From contig DKVO01000036.1 in assembly GCA_002491245.1 (NCBI GenBank), positions 40,116 through 104,115 on the forward strand: 64,000 nucleotides of DNA. Reading direction: 5' to 3'. This DNA is from Porphyromonadaceae bacterium UBA7176. GTDB lineage: Bacteria; Bacteroidota; Bacteroidia; Bacteroidales; Muribaculaceae. A model generated the notes under the pieces. That model was not told where the DNA came from and did not search any database. It worked only from the letters and a program-made list of their open reading frames with translations. This document shows positions 35,567 to 44,813 of the stretch, piece after piece. The position numbers were made by a program, and so were the translations under genes. Position 1 is the first letter of the stretch, and the number at the start of each line of letters is the position of its first letter.

Positions 35567-38041
35567 TTATCGTAATTCTGCTCCAAGCTTTTGGGTGAGG
35601 TCATTGATGATCTTGCCCATGACACGCTCGATATATTTGTCCTGAAGGGTCTTTTCGTCGTCCTGGAGCGTGATTGTTATCGCATACGACTTCTTGCCGG
35701 CAGGGAGCTTGTCGCCTTCGTAGACGTCGAAAAGTTCCACCGAGCGGAGGATACGTTTGTCGGCAGCCCTGACGACAGCCTCGATTTCTGCCATTGTCAC
35801 AGCTTTGTCGATAAGCAGCGACAGGTCGCGCACTACAGGCTGAGTCTTGGGCAGCGGCGCATAGAGTGCATTGCGCTTAGCAGCTACACGGGCTATGGTA
35901 TCCCAGTCGAGTTCGGCATAATATACAGGGCCTTTGCAGTCTACCCTGCGCAGAGGCTCGGCAGCTACAACACCGGCATGGCCTATTATCTTGCCTTCTA
36001 CGGTAAACGATAGCGCCTGACTGAATATAGAGTCGTCAGGACATGTCTCTACAGCAGCGACGGCATCAGATATACCACAACGCTCCAACACCGCATCGAC
36101 AGCTGCGCGAAGATCGTAGAAAGTAGCTTCCTCGGCCTTGCGCAGCCAGTTGCCGCCACGAGTCGAACCGGCTACCCACAGACCCATACGGCTCTTTTCA
36201 GTATAAGGAGCCAGCGGAGCTCCTGCCTCGGGTTTCTTGGTCGGATCAAGGAAATATACATTTCCGAACTCATAGAGAGCAGCATCCGGATTGCGGCGGT
36301 TTGCGTTGTGAGCCACAGTCTCAAGACCACCATAAAGAAGCGTCTGACGCATCACGCTAAGGTCGATGCTCAAGGGGTTGAGCAACTTCACGCAGCATTC
36401 AGCACGCAGTTCCGATGGCTCGGCATAGTATGAGGCAGCGGTGAGTGAGTTATTGAGGATTTCGTTCCACCCGGCACCGGTCAGCATCTCGCTTATGGTG
36501 CGACGTAGGTCATCGGCAGCATCGACAGGAGTCTTATACGAAAGGCTCGCATGGAGGCGCGAGTCCATCGGTATCTTGTTATAGTCGTAGATACGGAGGA
36601 AGTCCTCTATCACATCGCACGGACGGCGAACGTCCACACGGTAAGTAGGCACATCAAGGTCAAGACGGTCTCCGTCCGCACGACGGCCGATCTCGAGAGC
36701 GTCGAGGATATTGTCGATAGTATCGCGGTCGAAATCATAGCCGATAAGGCGTCCGAAGTCGCCGTAAGCCATTTCGACCTTGTATGGTGCTACAGGTTCG
36801 GGATAATAGTCGGTGACAGGGCCTACTGCTTTTCCCCCGGCGAGACTGCATATTAGGTCGGCAGCATAGCGCAGGGCATATTCGCAGCCATTTGGGTCGA
36901 CGCCACGTTCGAAACGGAACGACGAGTCGGTCGATATTGCGTGGCGGCGTGCGGTACGGCGAACACTGGTGGCATTGAAACATGCACTCTCAAGGAATAC
37001 TCGCTTTGTCGAAGCAGTCACACCCGAATCAAGACCACCGAAGACACCGGCCATACATTTGGGTTCTGCTCCGTCGCAGATCATCAGATCTGCACCATCG
37101 AGCGTGCGTTCAACCCCGTCGAGAGTAGTGAATTTGGAACCGGCCACAGCGCGGCGCACAACAACCTTGTCGCCGGCAAGCTTGTCGGCATCGAATGCAT
37201 GGAGTGGCTGGCCTACAGCGTGGAGCACGAAATTGGTGATGTCTACAACATTATTGATCGGATGCAGACCTATCACCTTGAGCTTGTCGGCAAGCCACTC
37301 GGGGCTTGGGCCGACCTCTATTCCTTCGATTGTCACACCGCAATAACGGGTCACACCGGCAGAGTCTTCAACACTTACATTTACTCCACGGCCCTCGGCA
37401 GTGATAATATCGGCAGCCTCGGGGCGATGTGCTTTGACAGCGGCGATATCACGGCCGGTGAGAGCAGCCGCGATGTCACGGGCCACACCATAATGACTGC
37501 CTGCGTCAATACGGTTAGGAGTCAAGTCTACCTCGAGTACAAAATCATCCTCGATATTGTAGTACTCCGCTGCCGGACGACCTATCATGGCCTCTGCGGC
37601 AGCAGGAAGCACGATGATACCGTCGTGCGACGAGCCTACGCCGATTTCATCCTCGGCACATATCATACCGAACGATTCCACTCCACGTATCTTCGATTTC
37701 TTGATCTTAAATTCGCTTCCGTCGGGGGCGTAGAGGGTAGTGCCGACGGTAGCGACCACAACAGTCTGTCCGGCGGCTACATTGGGAGCACCGCATACGA
37801 TTTGTGTCGGAGTACCTTTGCCGTCGAGATCGACGGTTGTGATATGGAGGTGGTCGCTGTCGGGATGGGCCTCGCAGGTGAGAACTTTACCCACCACGAT
37901 GCCGGCAAGGCCGCCGCGGATAGTCTCGACGCGCTCTATGGTGCCGGTCTCCAGGCCGATAGAGGTCAGGAGAGCGCCAAGCTCGTCGGGCGTCATGTCG
38001 AAATCGACATAATCTTTAAGCCATTTATATGATATATTCAT
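35567..38041 (-). CDS. pheT: Phenylalanine--tRNA ligase beta subunit
   Basis: 824 residues, full length. MNISYKWLKDYVDFDMTPDELGALLTSIGLET is the usual start; a tRNA-binding OB domain (CEAHPDSDHLHITTVDLD) at about 40-150, the B3/B4 editing domain, the B5 domain and the C-terminal anticodon-binding FDX-ACB domain (PLPKTQPVVRDLSLLID, FDVYEGDKLPAGKKSYAITITLQDDEKTL) are all visible. It pairs with PheS, which is not in this window. A TAACTTTG -7 box lies at 38073-38080 on the minus strand. Confidence 0.97.
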   Translation of the reverse strand: MNISYKWLKDYVDFDMTPDELGALLTSIGLETGTIERVETIRGGLAGIVVGKVLTCEAHPDSDHLHITTVDLDGKGTPTQIVCGAPNVAAGQTVVVATVGTTLYAPDGSEFKIKKSKIRGVESFGMICAEDEIGVGSSHDGIIVLPAAAEAMIGRPAAEYYNIEDDFVLEVDLTPNRIDAGSHYGVARDIAAALTGRDIAAVKAHRPEAADIITAEGRGVNVSVEDSAGVTRYCGVTIEGIEVGPSPEWLADKLKVIGLHPINNVVDITNFVLHAVGQPLHAFDADKLAGDKVVVRRAVAGSKFTTLDGVERTLDGADLMICDGAEPKCMAGVFGGLDSGVTASTKRVFLESACFNATSVRRTARRHAISTDSSFRFERGVDPNGCEYALRYAADLICSLAGGKAVGPVTDYYPEPVAPYKVEMAYGDFGRLIGYDFDRDTIDNILDALEIGRRADGDRLDLDVPTYRVDVRRPCDVIEDFLRIYDYNKIPMDSRLHASLSYKTPVDAADDLRRTISEMLTGAGWNEILNNSLTAASYYAEPSELRAECCVKLLNPLSIDLSVMRQTLLYGGLETVAHNANRRNPDAALYEFGNVYFLDPTKKPEAGAPLAPYTEKSRMGLWVAGSTRGGNWLRKAEEATFYDLRAAVDAVLERCGISDAVAAVETCPDDSIFSQALSFTVEGKIIGHAGVVAAEPLRRVDCKGPVYYAELDWDTIARVAAKRNALYAPLPKTQPVVRDLSLLIDKAVTMAEIEAVVRAADKRILRSVELFDVYEGDKLPAGKKSYAITITLQDDEKTLQDKYIERVMGKIINDLTQKLGAELR

Positions 38042-38072
38042 CGTGCTTTGTGATGTTTATCTTTTGAATGTG

Positions 38073-38080
38073 CAAAGTTA
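38073..38080 (-). promoter_or_regulatory. -7 box of pheT
   Basis: TAACTTTG on the minus strand, 31 bases before the pheT ATG. No good -33 box at the right spacing. Confidence 0.5.
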
Positions 38081-38120
38081 GTGATTTTTATCGAAATATC
38101 ACCTTACTCAAATTTCAGGT

Positions 38121-40190
38121 TCACTTCGACGGAGTATGGTATGTGCCCGAATAATTGACGACAGCAGGGCCGGTCAGTAGTATGTGCCCCTGATCAGAAA
38201 TATCGAAGTCGAGATTACCACCCACCAGACGTACGACAATAGGCCACTCCGCGCGGCCGGTTGCCACTGCTGCTGCTGCTGCTGCACAAGCTCCCGTTCC
38301 ACAGGCCATAGTCTCGCCGGCACCACGTTCCCACACGCGCATCGAAAGAGTGTGGGAGTCATCGACGCGCACAAATTCTATATTCGCTTTCTCGGGCCAT
38401 ATTTCGTGCTTCTCCAGTTCCGGTCCGAGTCCGGTGACGATGTCTCCGTCGAAATTATCGACGAATATCACGCCGTGGGGATTGCCTACCGAGACGGCGG
38501 TAACACGCACCTCTGTATCTTTGACCGCGACAGCGACGTCAATCATCCTGTCGCCATCATATCTTACCGGAATATCAGCCGGTGCGAATATCGGCGCTCC
38601 CATATCGACAGTAACAGTATCAGTCAAGCCATCGATACCGGTATGGACCTCTACGGTCTTGACTCCGCTCAAGGTTTCGATAGTGATTGTCTTACCTGTA
38701 GCTATTTTGTTGTCGTATACATATTTGGCCACACAACGAATACCATTGCCGCACATCTGAGCCTCTGTTCCATCAGCGTTGAAGATACGCATCCGGCAAT
38801 CAGCCTTGTCGCTCGGCAGGACGGCGAGAATACCGTCAGTACCCATGCCGGTATGACGGCGACCGGCCTCTATGGCAATCTCCGACAGATTGTCGAGTGG
38901 ACGCTCAAGGCAATTTATAAATATGAAATCGTTGCCGAGACCCTGCATCTTGACAAAAGGAATATCATCAAACTTGACAGTCGGTATCGCTGCACTGCCG
39001 TCCGAAAGCGAGCCCACAGCTTCGGCAAGATGGCTGAGACCTTCATCGAGGATAGCTCGCGGCACACCGATATTCATGCGCATGAATCCAGTACCTTCAT
39101 TGCCGAATGTGCTGCCCTCGCTCAAGGCAAGGTGGCCACGCTCTACAATCAGTTTCACAAGCTCCTCACGGCTGAGACCAAGCTCATGGAAATCGAGCCA
39201 GACGGTAAACGACGCCTCGGGCCTGTAGAGTTTCACCAACGGCAGATTTTCAGCGAAATATTCTGCCGCATGGTCAACATTCGCCTGAAGATAGTCGAGC
39301 GCCTGGTCGAGCCACACACCACCGTGCTCATAAGCGGCCTGAGTGGCAACCATCGCAGTGATAGGCGGCGCATTGAACTCGCTGGCCGACAGCCATGCAT
39401 AGAACGGCTCCCGCAACTTCGCCGATTTGACCACACACCAGGCACTCACGATGCCGGGGATATTGAATGTCTTCGACGGAGCACCGAGCGTCACCGTCAC
39501 CTCCTCAGCTTCGGGCGATACCGAAGCGGTGGGGATATGACGGCGTCCACCGAGCATCATGTCGCCGTAGATTTCGTCAGAAACGAGCACGACCCCGTGC
39601 TCACGACATATCGAGGCTACACGGCGTAGCACATCCGCATCCCACTGCAGACCTATAGGGTTGTGAGGATTGCACACTATCATCATCGTCGGCCGTTCAC
39701 TCTCCATCACACGCTCAAGGCCGTCGAAATCCATCACATAATGTCCTTCGCTGTCGAGTATGAGCGGATTGTTGACCACACGCCTACCGTTACCCTCGAT
39801 TACCGAACGGAACGAATGATACACCGGCGGCTGTATCAGCACCCCATCGCCGGGGCGCGTGAAGTAATTGATACACAGGCTTAGACCCTTCTTCAGTCCT
39901 GGCATGAACGTAACCTCATTGTTATCCACATCCCACCCATGCCGGCGACGGAGCCAACCGGTGATGCTCCCCCAGAATTCTTCAGGGGGTGTGGTATATC
40001 CAAGGACAGTATGGTTCAAGCGGTTGCGCAGAGCCTCGATTATTGCCGGACAGGCTTGAAAGTCCATGTCGGCAATCCAGAACGGCAACAGGTCATGGCG
40101 CCCGAATTTGGCGTCCATTTCCTCAAATTTTGTAGCGCAGGTATCGTGTCGGTCGACCACACAGTCGAAATTGTACTTCTCTTCAGTCAT
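38121..40190 (-). CDS. dapF: Fusion of MalY/PatB-type PLP enzyme and diaminopimelate epimerase
   Basis: 689 residues in one uninterrupted frame. Residues 1-395 are a fold-type I PLP enzyme of the MalY/PatB (cystathionine beta-lyase-like) group: FWIADMDFQ, NPHNPIG near 174-180, SDEIYGD with D205, and the PLP Lys K240 in LGAPSKTFNIPG. Residues about 410-689 (DNA about 38121-38963) are DapF: VKMQGLGNDFIF, catalytic C480 in QMCGNGIRCVAKY and C630 in ETMACGTGACAAA, both kept. DapF converts LL- to meso-diaminopimelate for lysine and peptidoglycan. In other Bacteroidales dapF is typically followed by the aminotransferase gene dapL; here the PLP partner is fused and of another family. The PLP half might supply diaminopimelate synthesis or be a C-S lyase; this is open. 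Confidence 0.9.
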   Translation of the reverse strand: MTEEKYNFDCVVDRHDTCATKFEEMDAKFGRHDLLPFWIADMDFQACPAIIEALRNRLNHTVLGYTTPPEEFWGSITGWLRRRHGWDVDNNEVTFMPGLKKGLSLCINYFTRPGDGVLIQPPVYHSFRSVIEGNGRRVVNNPLILDSEGHYVMDFDGLERVMESERPTMMIVCNPHNPIGLQWDADVLRRVASICREHGVVLVSDEIYGDMMLGGRRHIPTASVSPEAEEVTVTLGAPSKTFNIPGIVSAWCVVKSAKLREPFYAWLSASEFNAPPITAMVATQAAYEHGGVWLDQALDYLQANVDHAAEYFAENLPLVKLYRPEASFTVWLDFHELGLSREELVKLIVERGHLALSEGSTFGNEGTGFMRMNIGVPRAILDEGLSHLAEAVGSLSDGSAAIPTVKFDDIPFVKMQGLGNDFIFINCLERPLDNLSEIAIEAGRRHTGMGTDGILAVLPSDKADCRMRIFNADGTEAQMCGNGIRCVAKYVYDNKIATGKTITIETLSGVKTVEVHTGIDGLTDTVTVDMGAPIFAPADIPVRYDGDRMIDVAVAVKDTEVRVTAVSVGNPHGVIFVDNFDGDIVTGLGPELEKHEIWPEKANIEFVRVDDSHTLSMRVWERGAGETMACGTGACAAAAAAVATGRAEWPIVVRLVGGNLDFDISDQGHILLTGPAVVNYSGTYHTPSK
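38267..38285. repeat. In-frame trinucleotide repeat in the DapF domain
   Basis: Six tandem CTG units on the plus strand, read as six GCA alanine codons right after the second active-site Cys (C635 follows C630 in ACGTGACAAAAAA). Slippage would add or remove alanines without a frameshift. Confidence 0.8.
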
Positions 40191-40197
40191 AGTACTG

Positions 40198-40229
40198 CAA
40201 AATTACTAAATATTGGCCGCTATTCCAAC
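40198..40229 (-). promoter_or_regulatory. Promoter of the PatB-DapF fusion gene
   Basis: Minus strand: GTTG (complement of 40226-40229), 20 bp spacer, TAATTTTG (complement of 40198-40205). The -7 box is only 8 bases before the ATG at 40190, so the 5' leader is very short. Confidence 0.6.
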
Positions 40230-40245
40230 GGTGTAGGGTACATAC

Positions 40246-40740
40246 TCAAAATTTAACATCGAAATCCTGCCTCGGCAGATGCGCAAGGGCGACCCCGACA
40301 GCCATCGAACCTCCGTTAGCGAATGTCATGCCATATGGCATCGACTCTTTATAGCCCTTCCACGATGGCAAACAACGATAGTCGAGAGCTATCACATGCT
40401 TATCCGGATAAGCTTTGAGCCCGAACGACGGTTCTGCTCCACCATCGACTATTATCAACCCGGCATCGGCCGGCTCAACGAACACTGCACCGGGCATAGC
40501 CTCACCGACAGCTCGCTTGTACCGGTCAGCCCCCACAAGGGCAACCGACATGGGCCGCAAAGCCAGGACAATACGGAAAACCGTGCGGTAACATTCATCG
40601 CCGGGCATACGGAGATAGGCATAATAACCCATCTCCTGATGCAGTACCTCGGTGATGAAACGGTAGGCGAAAGGAGAGTGGATACCGAAACCGCGCCCGT
40701 GACGCCAACGGTTAAAAAGCTGAGACAACCCCGACAGCAT
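40246..40740 (-). CDS. Small methyltransferase-like protein, function unknown
   Basis: 164 residues from the ATG at 40740, directly after the stop of the YfhO-like gene; a longer frame from 40791 would overlap that gene by 50 bases. The start RWRHGRGFGIHSPFAYRFITEVLHQEMGYYAY resembles the N-terminus of Bacteroidetes SAM-dependent methyltransferase-like proteins, but the usual GxGxG nucleotide loop is absent and only short pieces (MSVALVGADRYKRAVG, AGLIIVDGGAEPSFG) remain. It looks like a reduced or degenerate member. Last gene of the minus-strand run from xseB. Confidence 0.65.
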   Translation of the reverse strand: MLSGLSQLFNRWRHGRGFGIHSPFAYRFITEVLHQEMGYYAYLRMPGDECYRTVFRIVLALRPMSVALVGADRYKRAVGEAMPGAVFVEPADAGLIIVDGGAEPSFGLKAYPDKHVIALDYRCLPSWKGYKESMPYGMTFANGGSMAVGVALAHLPRQDFDVKF

Positions 40741-40741
40741 A

Positions 40742-43378
40742 TCAGAACAGACGCTCCCTGCGGCTCTCCACAAAGATTCCGGCCAGGACAAGAAGATAAA
40801 TCAGCGTGACGCAGGCATAGGCTACACTCGACGAAACACGTATCGACGCCGGCTCGAATGTCATAGTCACCGTATGGCTTCCGGCAGGCAGTGCTATAGC
40901 ACGCAGAAGATAGTTAACCCTTGCGATAGGCACTTCCTCGCCATCAACATCAGCTCGCCAACCCCAGGGGAAATAAACCTCGGAGAACACTCCGACACCA
41001 CCCTGCGCGGTAGACGCATGATATGTGAGTCGGTTGGGAGTGTAGGACGTCAGATAGATAGTATCGCCCGGTGCGAGACTCATCCTTTCCGGCAACATGC
41101 CACGGTAGCGGCTGTCAGCCACAGCCTGGTGACTCAGGTCTAAAGTCGACGCATCAAGAGCGGCCATTTCGGCATCAGCACCGTCGGCCCAGCGCACCTC
41201 GTCTACGAGCCATGCATTACCCAACGCATTTTCATTGACCACCAGCGGATTGGCCGGATCGGCAGTAATGATATACTTGCCGTTAAGCATATCCACTACA
41301 CGGTAGCCCGATTTGAGTCGGGCGCCGATTTCCGCCATCTTGGGGTCGTCGAGCAGACTGTCGCCGGCATACCATCCGCCTACACCGACCACCGGCGACA
41401 GACGGCGCTGGATAAGGTCTTCGTATCGGTTGAGTTTGGCTGCATGATATCCGCCGAGAGTCTTATGGAAATAAGATCGGTCGGCACGGCTGAAACCGGG
41501 TATATCAAGCACGCGGTAGTGCTGGGCCGTATCAGCAAGGATACGACGGTCTATATCGTCGGGAGTGAACACTATATGTCCGCCCTCACTGTCGGCCGGT
41601 CCAAACGAGCTGTGGCTCACATAACGCTTGTCCACATTATAGAGGTCGCCGAGTATCAGGACACCTACAAAAGCGACTGCATACCCCGGTTTGAGACTAC
41701 CCTTGACATAGAGTGCCAGAGCCGCCATAGCGAAGAGGATAAACATCAGCGACCGCAGCGCATCTTCTTTCACCATACCCTTGCGGAGCGCTGTTATAGC
41801 ATCACGGTTGGCTGGGTTAGATAGCGAATACATGTAGATATACTGCGATATCTGGTCATCGCTCGCGCCCTGCTGCTTACCCATATCGTAGAGCTGCTGC
41901 TGTATGCGTTCGGTCGTCGAACGGTCATTGCCGGTGATTGTATCACCGAAGACGCCCGGAAAAAGGAACGCTGCAGCACATATCACAACCGGCACACCGA
42001 AACCGACCGACAGACCGGTCCTGTATTCCTTCCACGCATCGCGCCCGGCTGTCATAACTCGCTCGAGGGCGAGGATGGCAAGAAGAGGCATCGTAAACTC
42101 AGCGATGACAAGTATACTCTCCACCGCCCTGAACTTATTGTAGAGCGGAAAATTATATATCATGAAATCGGTTATACCCTCGGCATTACGCCCCAGAGCA
42201 AGTATGACCGACACTATGGTTGCTGCCACAAGTCCCCACTTGAGCGGCCCACGCACCACAAAACACCCCACAAGGAAGAGAGCGAACACCAACGCGCCCA
42301 CATACACCGGCCCGTTAGTACCCTCGGAGTCGTTGAAGTACTGGCTCATGTATTCGAGCAGGGGAGCCGACTCGGCATATCGGGCGGCATCCTCGAGGTC
42401 CGAAAGGCTCATTGCCACTATCTGACCACCCTCGGGCCGCGCCGATGCTCCTCCTTTGATGTTGGGCACAAGCAGGCTGAACATCTCGCTCCGGCCATAG
42501 CTCCAACCAACAATCTGATCCTTAGGCATACCTCCCGTCGGACGCTCGCCGACAACACCGGGAGTCGCCTCTTCAGGCGTAAGCTCCGACTGCGAGCGCT
42601 TCGTTTCCTTGGAGTATTCGTAGGTATTGTAGAGCGACGGTGCATTGGCGCCTACAGCCAAGACACCTGCAGCAAGTGCAAGACCGCTCACCACCAGCCA
42701 ATCGCGCAATTTATGCCGGCGCACGGCATCGATGAGATAGCATACTGCGAGTATGCCCATCACCAGACCGAAATAATAAGTGATCTGGGGGTGGTTGGCG
42801 TTGAGCTGGAGCATCGCAAACAATGCCAGCATAGCCGATCCTCCTACATAGCGGCCGCGGTAAAGCAGCAACAGGCCGGCGATTGTAGGCGGTACATAGG
42901 TCAGGGCGAGGAACTTCCAGATATGTCCGGCGCCGATTATTATGATGAAATACGACGAAAAACCCCACGCGACAGCTCCGATAAGGGCATAGTACCAACG
43001 CATCCTCATCGTGAACAGAAGGATAAGGAATCCCATCATCATCATGAACAGCAGGTTCGACGGCGCCGGTAGGCCGAGACCATAGACCGTATTGAGCCAT
43101 GCGAACAGACTGTTCGACGGATACGACGGGGAGATCTGGAACGTAGGCATACCACCGAACAGAGAGTTGGTCCAAAGTGCTTTCTCTCCGGTTTCGGCTT
43201 CGTACACTTCACCTTCGTGGCCATTGGCCGCGCCCTGCTGCATATCAGGTTGCCGCAAGCTGTTACCCTCGAAATTGTCGGGATAGAAAAACGCCACCGA
43301 TATCACGGCAAGGATCACTGCCGACAGCACAAAGCCCCATACCTGCGGACGCTTGAAAAATTCTTTAATCTTGGTCAT
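40742..43378 (-). CDS. YfhO-like polytopic membrane protein
   Basis: 878 residues with about 12 hydrophobic segments (WGFVLSAVILAVISVAFFY, LLFMMMMGFLILLFTMRM, YYALIGAVAWGFSSYFIIII, WGLVAATIVSVILAL). A soluble C-terminal domain at about 600-830 precedes the final helix. This matches the YfhO family, which in Firmicutes is linked to lipoteichoic acid glycosylation and in Bacteroidetes is of unknown role, probably handling polyprenyl-linked sugars. It lies 54 bases after the alkaline phosphatase gene, with a hairpin in the gap. Confidence 0.85.
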   Translation of the reverse strand: MTKIKEFFKRPQVWGFVLSAVILAVISVAFFYPDNFEGNSLRQPDMQQGAANGHEGEVYEAETGEKALWTNSLFGGMPTFQISPSYPSNSLFAWLNTVYGLGLPAPSNLLFMMMMGFLILLFTMRMRWYYALIGAVAWGFSSYFIIIIGAGHIWKFLALTYVPPTIAGLLLLYRGRYVGGSAMLALFAMLQLNANHPQITYYFGLVMGILAVCYLIDAVRRHKLRDWLVVSGLALAAGVLAVGANAPSLYNTYEYSKETKRSQSELTPEEATPGVVGERPTGGMPKDQIVGWSYGRSEMFSLLVPNIKGGASARPEGGQIVAMSLSDLEDAARYAESAPLLEYMSQYFNDSEGTNGPVYVGALVFALFLVGCFVVRGPLKWGLVAATIVSVILALGRNAEGITDFMIYNFPLYNKFRAVESILVIAEFTMPLLAILALERVMTAGRDAWKEYRTGLSVGFGVPVVICAAAFLFPGVFGDTITGNDRSTTERIQQQLYDMGKQQGASDDQISQYIYMYSLSNPANRDAITALRKGMVKEDALRSLMFILFAMAALALYVKGSLKPGYAVAFVGVLILGDLYNVDKRYVSHSSFGPADSEGGHIVFTPDDIDRRILADTAQHYRVLDIPGFSRADRSYFHKTLGGYHAAKLNRYEDLIQRRLSPVVGVGGWYAGDSLLDDPKMAEIGARLKSGYRVVDMLNGKYIITADPANPLVVNENALGNAWLVDEVRWADGADAEMAALDASTLDLSHQAVADSRYRGMLPERMSLAPGDTIYLTSYTPNRLTYHASTAQGGVGVFSEVYFPWGWRADVDGEEVPIARVNYLLRAIALPAGSHTVTMTFEPASIRVSSSVAYACVTLIYLLVLAGIFVESRRERLF

Positions 43379-43393
43379 ATTTCATATTTTTAG

Positions 43394-43427
43394 AGGGTGT
43401 TTAATAAGGTTTGTTATTAAACACCCT
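43394..43427. repeat. Perfect inverted repeat between the phosphatase and YfhO genes
   Basis: 14 bp stem (43394-43407 with 43414-43427) and 6-base loop GGTTTG. On the minus strand no T run follows, so it may be a processing or stability hairpin within the transcript rather than a strong terminator. Confidence 0.7.
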
Positions 43428-43432
43428 TTTAC

Positions 43433-44809
43433 TCACTTTCCGGTCACGGTCTCGAAGATTGCCTTGGGTATACCTATATTGTTATTGAAACCCTTGAACT
43501 TTTCAGCACCGACACCAACGGCAAACACTGGCACAGGATTGCCAGTATGGCTGCCTGTTATGAAATTGAGACCCACCGCATCGTTATAGATCCCGAACAC
43601 CTTCACTGCGAAAGCATCAAAACTTGCATAGAGGGTCTTCTCATCTGCCGACGAGTTACGGTTCTCGAAAATATCATCAAACATCTTTTTGAGCTCGCCC
43701 TCTTGCTTGTCGCTGATCTTGATATGCGTGAAGAAGCCGAGGTTCTCGCTAAGATAATCCTTCATATCCTGCCAGGTATACACCATACGGCTATTGCGCA
43801 TTGCCTTGCAATACTCGCTGAACGCGCCCTTCGACACCTTCATATAGCTGATATTCTTCATATCACCCTTGCTCACGATAGCCATACCGCCGGTATCATG
43901 GTCGGCAGTCACTACGATAAGGGTTTCGTCGGGATGCTTCTGATAGAAATCGAATGCAACCGCAAGTGCCTTGTCGAAATTGAGCACTTCGACGACTGCC
44001 GTGCCGCCGTCGTTGGCATGGAGAGCATGGTCGATATGGCCGCCCTCTATCATCATGAAGAACTTATCGGGCGATGTCTTCTCAAGATGCTTCAGGCAAG
44101 TCTCGGCAACCAAAGGAAGGTCAAGAACACCCTTCACAGAGTCGACTGTGTGGCTGAAATCATTCCAGTCATACTGACCCTTGGGGTTGAGCAGAAGCAC
44201 TTTGTCCGAGTTGATTTCTTTTATTCCCTCTGGGCCACGGACGATCTGCACCTTGTTGTCGGCGAATTTCTGCAGCAGGTCGGTATCCTTGCCGTCTTTC
44301 TTGAGACCGCGGAGACCGGCTCCGGCAAAAAAGTTATAACCCGACTCGGCCATCTGCGAGCCGATCTCATAGAACATGCCTCGGTTGGGCACATGGGCGT
44401 AGAACGCGCCTGGCGTTGCATCGTCGGGAGCCACAGATGTTCCGATACCGATACCGTAGCCCATCGCCTGCAGCTTCTTTGCTATCGAAGTCACAGCCAC
44501 TGTATCCGGATCCATGCCGAGCATACTGTTCTTGGTCTTGAAGCCGGTCGAGAGAGCTGTGCCGGCGGCTGCGCTGTCAGTCACTTTCGATGAGGCCGAG
44601 TAGGTCATGCTCCAGCCAACCACGGGCATCTGCATCATCGTAAGTGGCTTGTCACTGTTGAGGACCGTACGGTTATATGTCTCTGCAGCGACAACAGGAC
44701 CCATGCCCATACCGTCACCGATATAGTAGAATATATATTTCGGATTTTGGGCCGATGCCGAAAGGGCGGCAACGACAGCCGCTCCAGCGGCAAACATTCG
44801 CAGTTTCAT
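43433..44809 (-). CDS. Alkaline phosphatase (PhoA family)
   Basis: 458 residues with signal peptide MKLRMFAAGAAVVAALSASA. All active-site parts are visible: D32 in YIGDGMGMG, nucleophile S79 in VTDSAAAGTALSTG, FFMMIEGGHIDHALHANDGG, VTADHDTGGMA and a final His in ITGSHTGNPVPVF. It should hydrolyse phosphate monoesters in the periplasm with two zincs and magnesium. It is 4 bases downstream of the GH3-like gene, so it is transcribed with it. No Pho-box-like element was recognised. Confidence 0.93.
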   Translation of the reverse strand: MKLRMFAAGAAVVAALSASAQNPKYIFYYIGDGMGMGPVVAAETYNRTVLNSDKPLTMMQMPVVGWSMTYSASSKVTDSAAAGTALSTGFKTKNSMLGMDPDTVAVTSIAKKLQAMGYGIGIGTSVAPDDATPGAFYAHVPNRGMFYEIGSQMAESGYNFFAGAGLRGLKKDGKDTDLLQKFADNKVQIVRGPEGIKEINSDKVLLLNPKGQYDWNDFSHTVDSVKGVLDLPLVAETCLKHLEKTSPDKFFMMIEGGHIDHALHANDGGTAVVEVLNFDKALAVAFDFYQKHPDETLIVVTADHDTGGMAIVSKGDMKNISYMKVSKGAFSEYCKAMRNSRMVYTWQDMKDYLSENLGFFTHIKISDKQEGELKKMFDDIFENRNSSADEKTLYASFDAFAVKVFGIYNDAVGLNFITGSHTGNPVPVFAVGVGAEKFKGFNNNIGIPKAIFETVTGK

Positions 44810-44813
44810 GATC

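Noticed and set aside
38184..39629. 481-codon open frame on the plus strand opposite the PatB-DapF gene
   Set aside because: It is the antisense shadow of a gene with clear domain matches; its own translation resembles no protein family and lacks a promoter.
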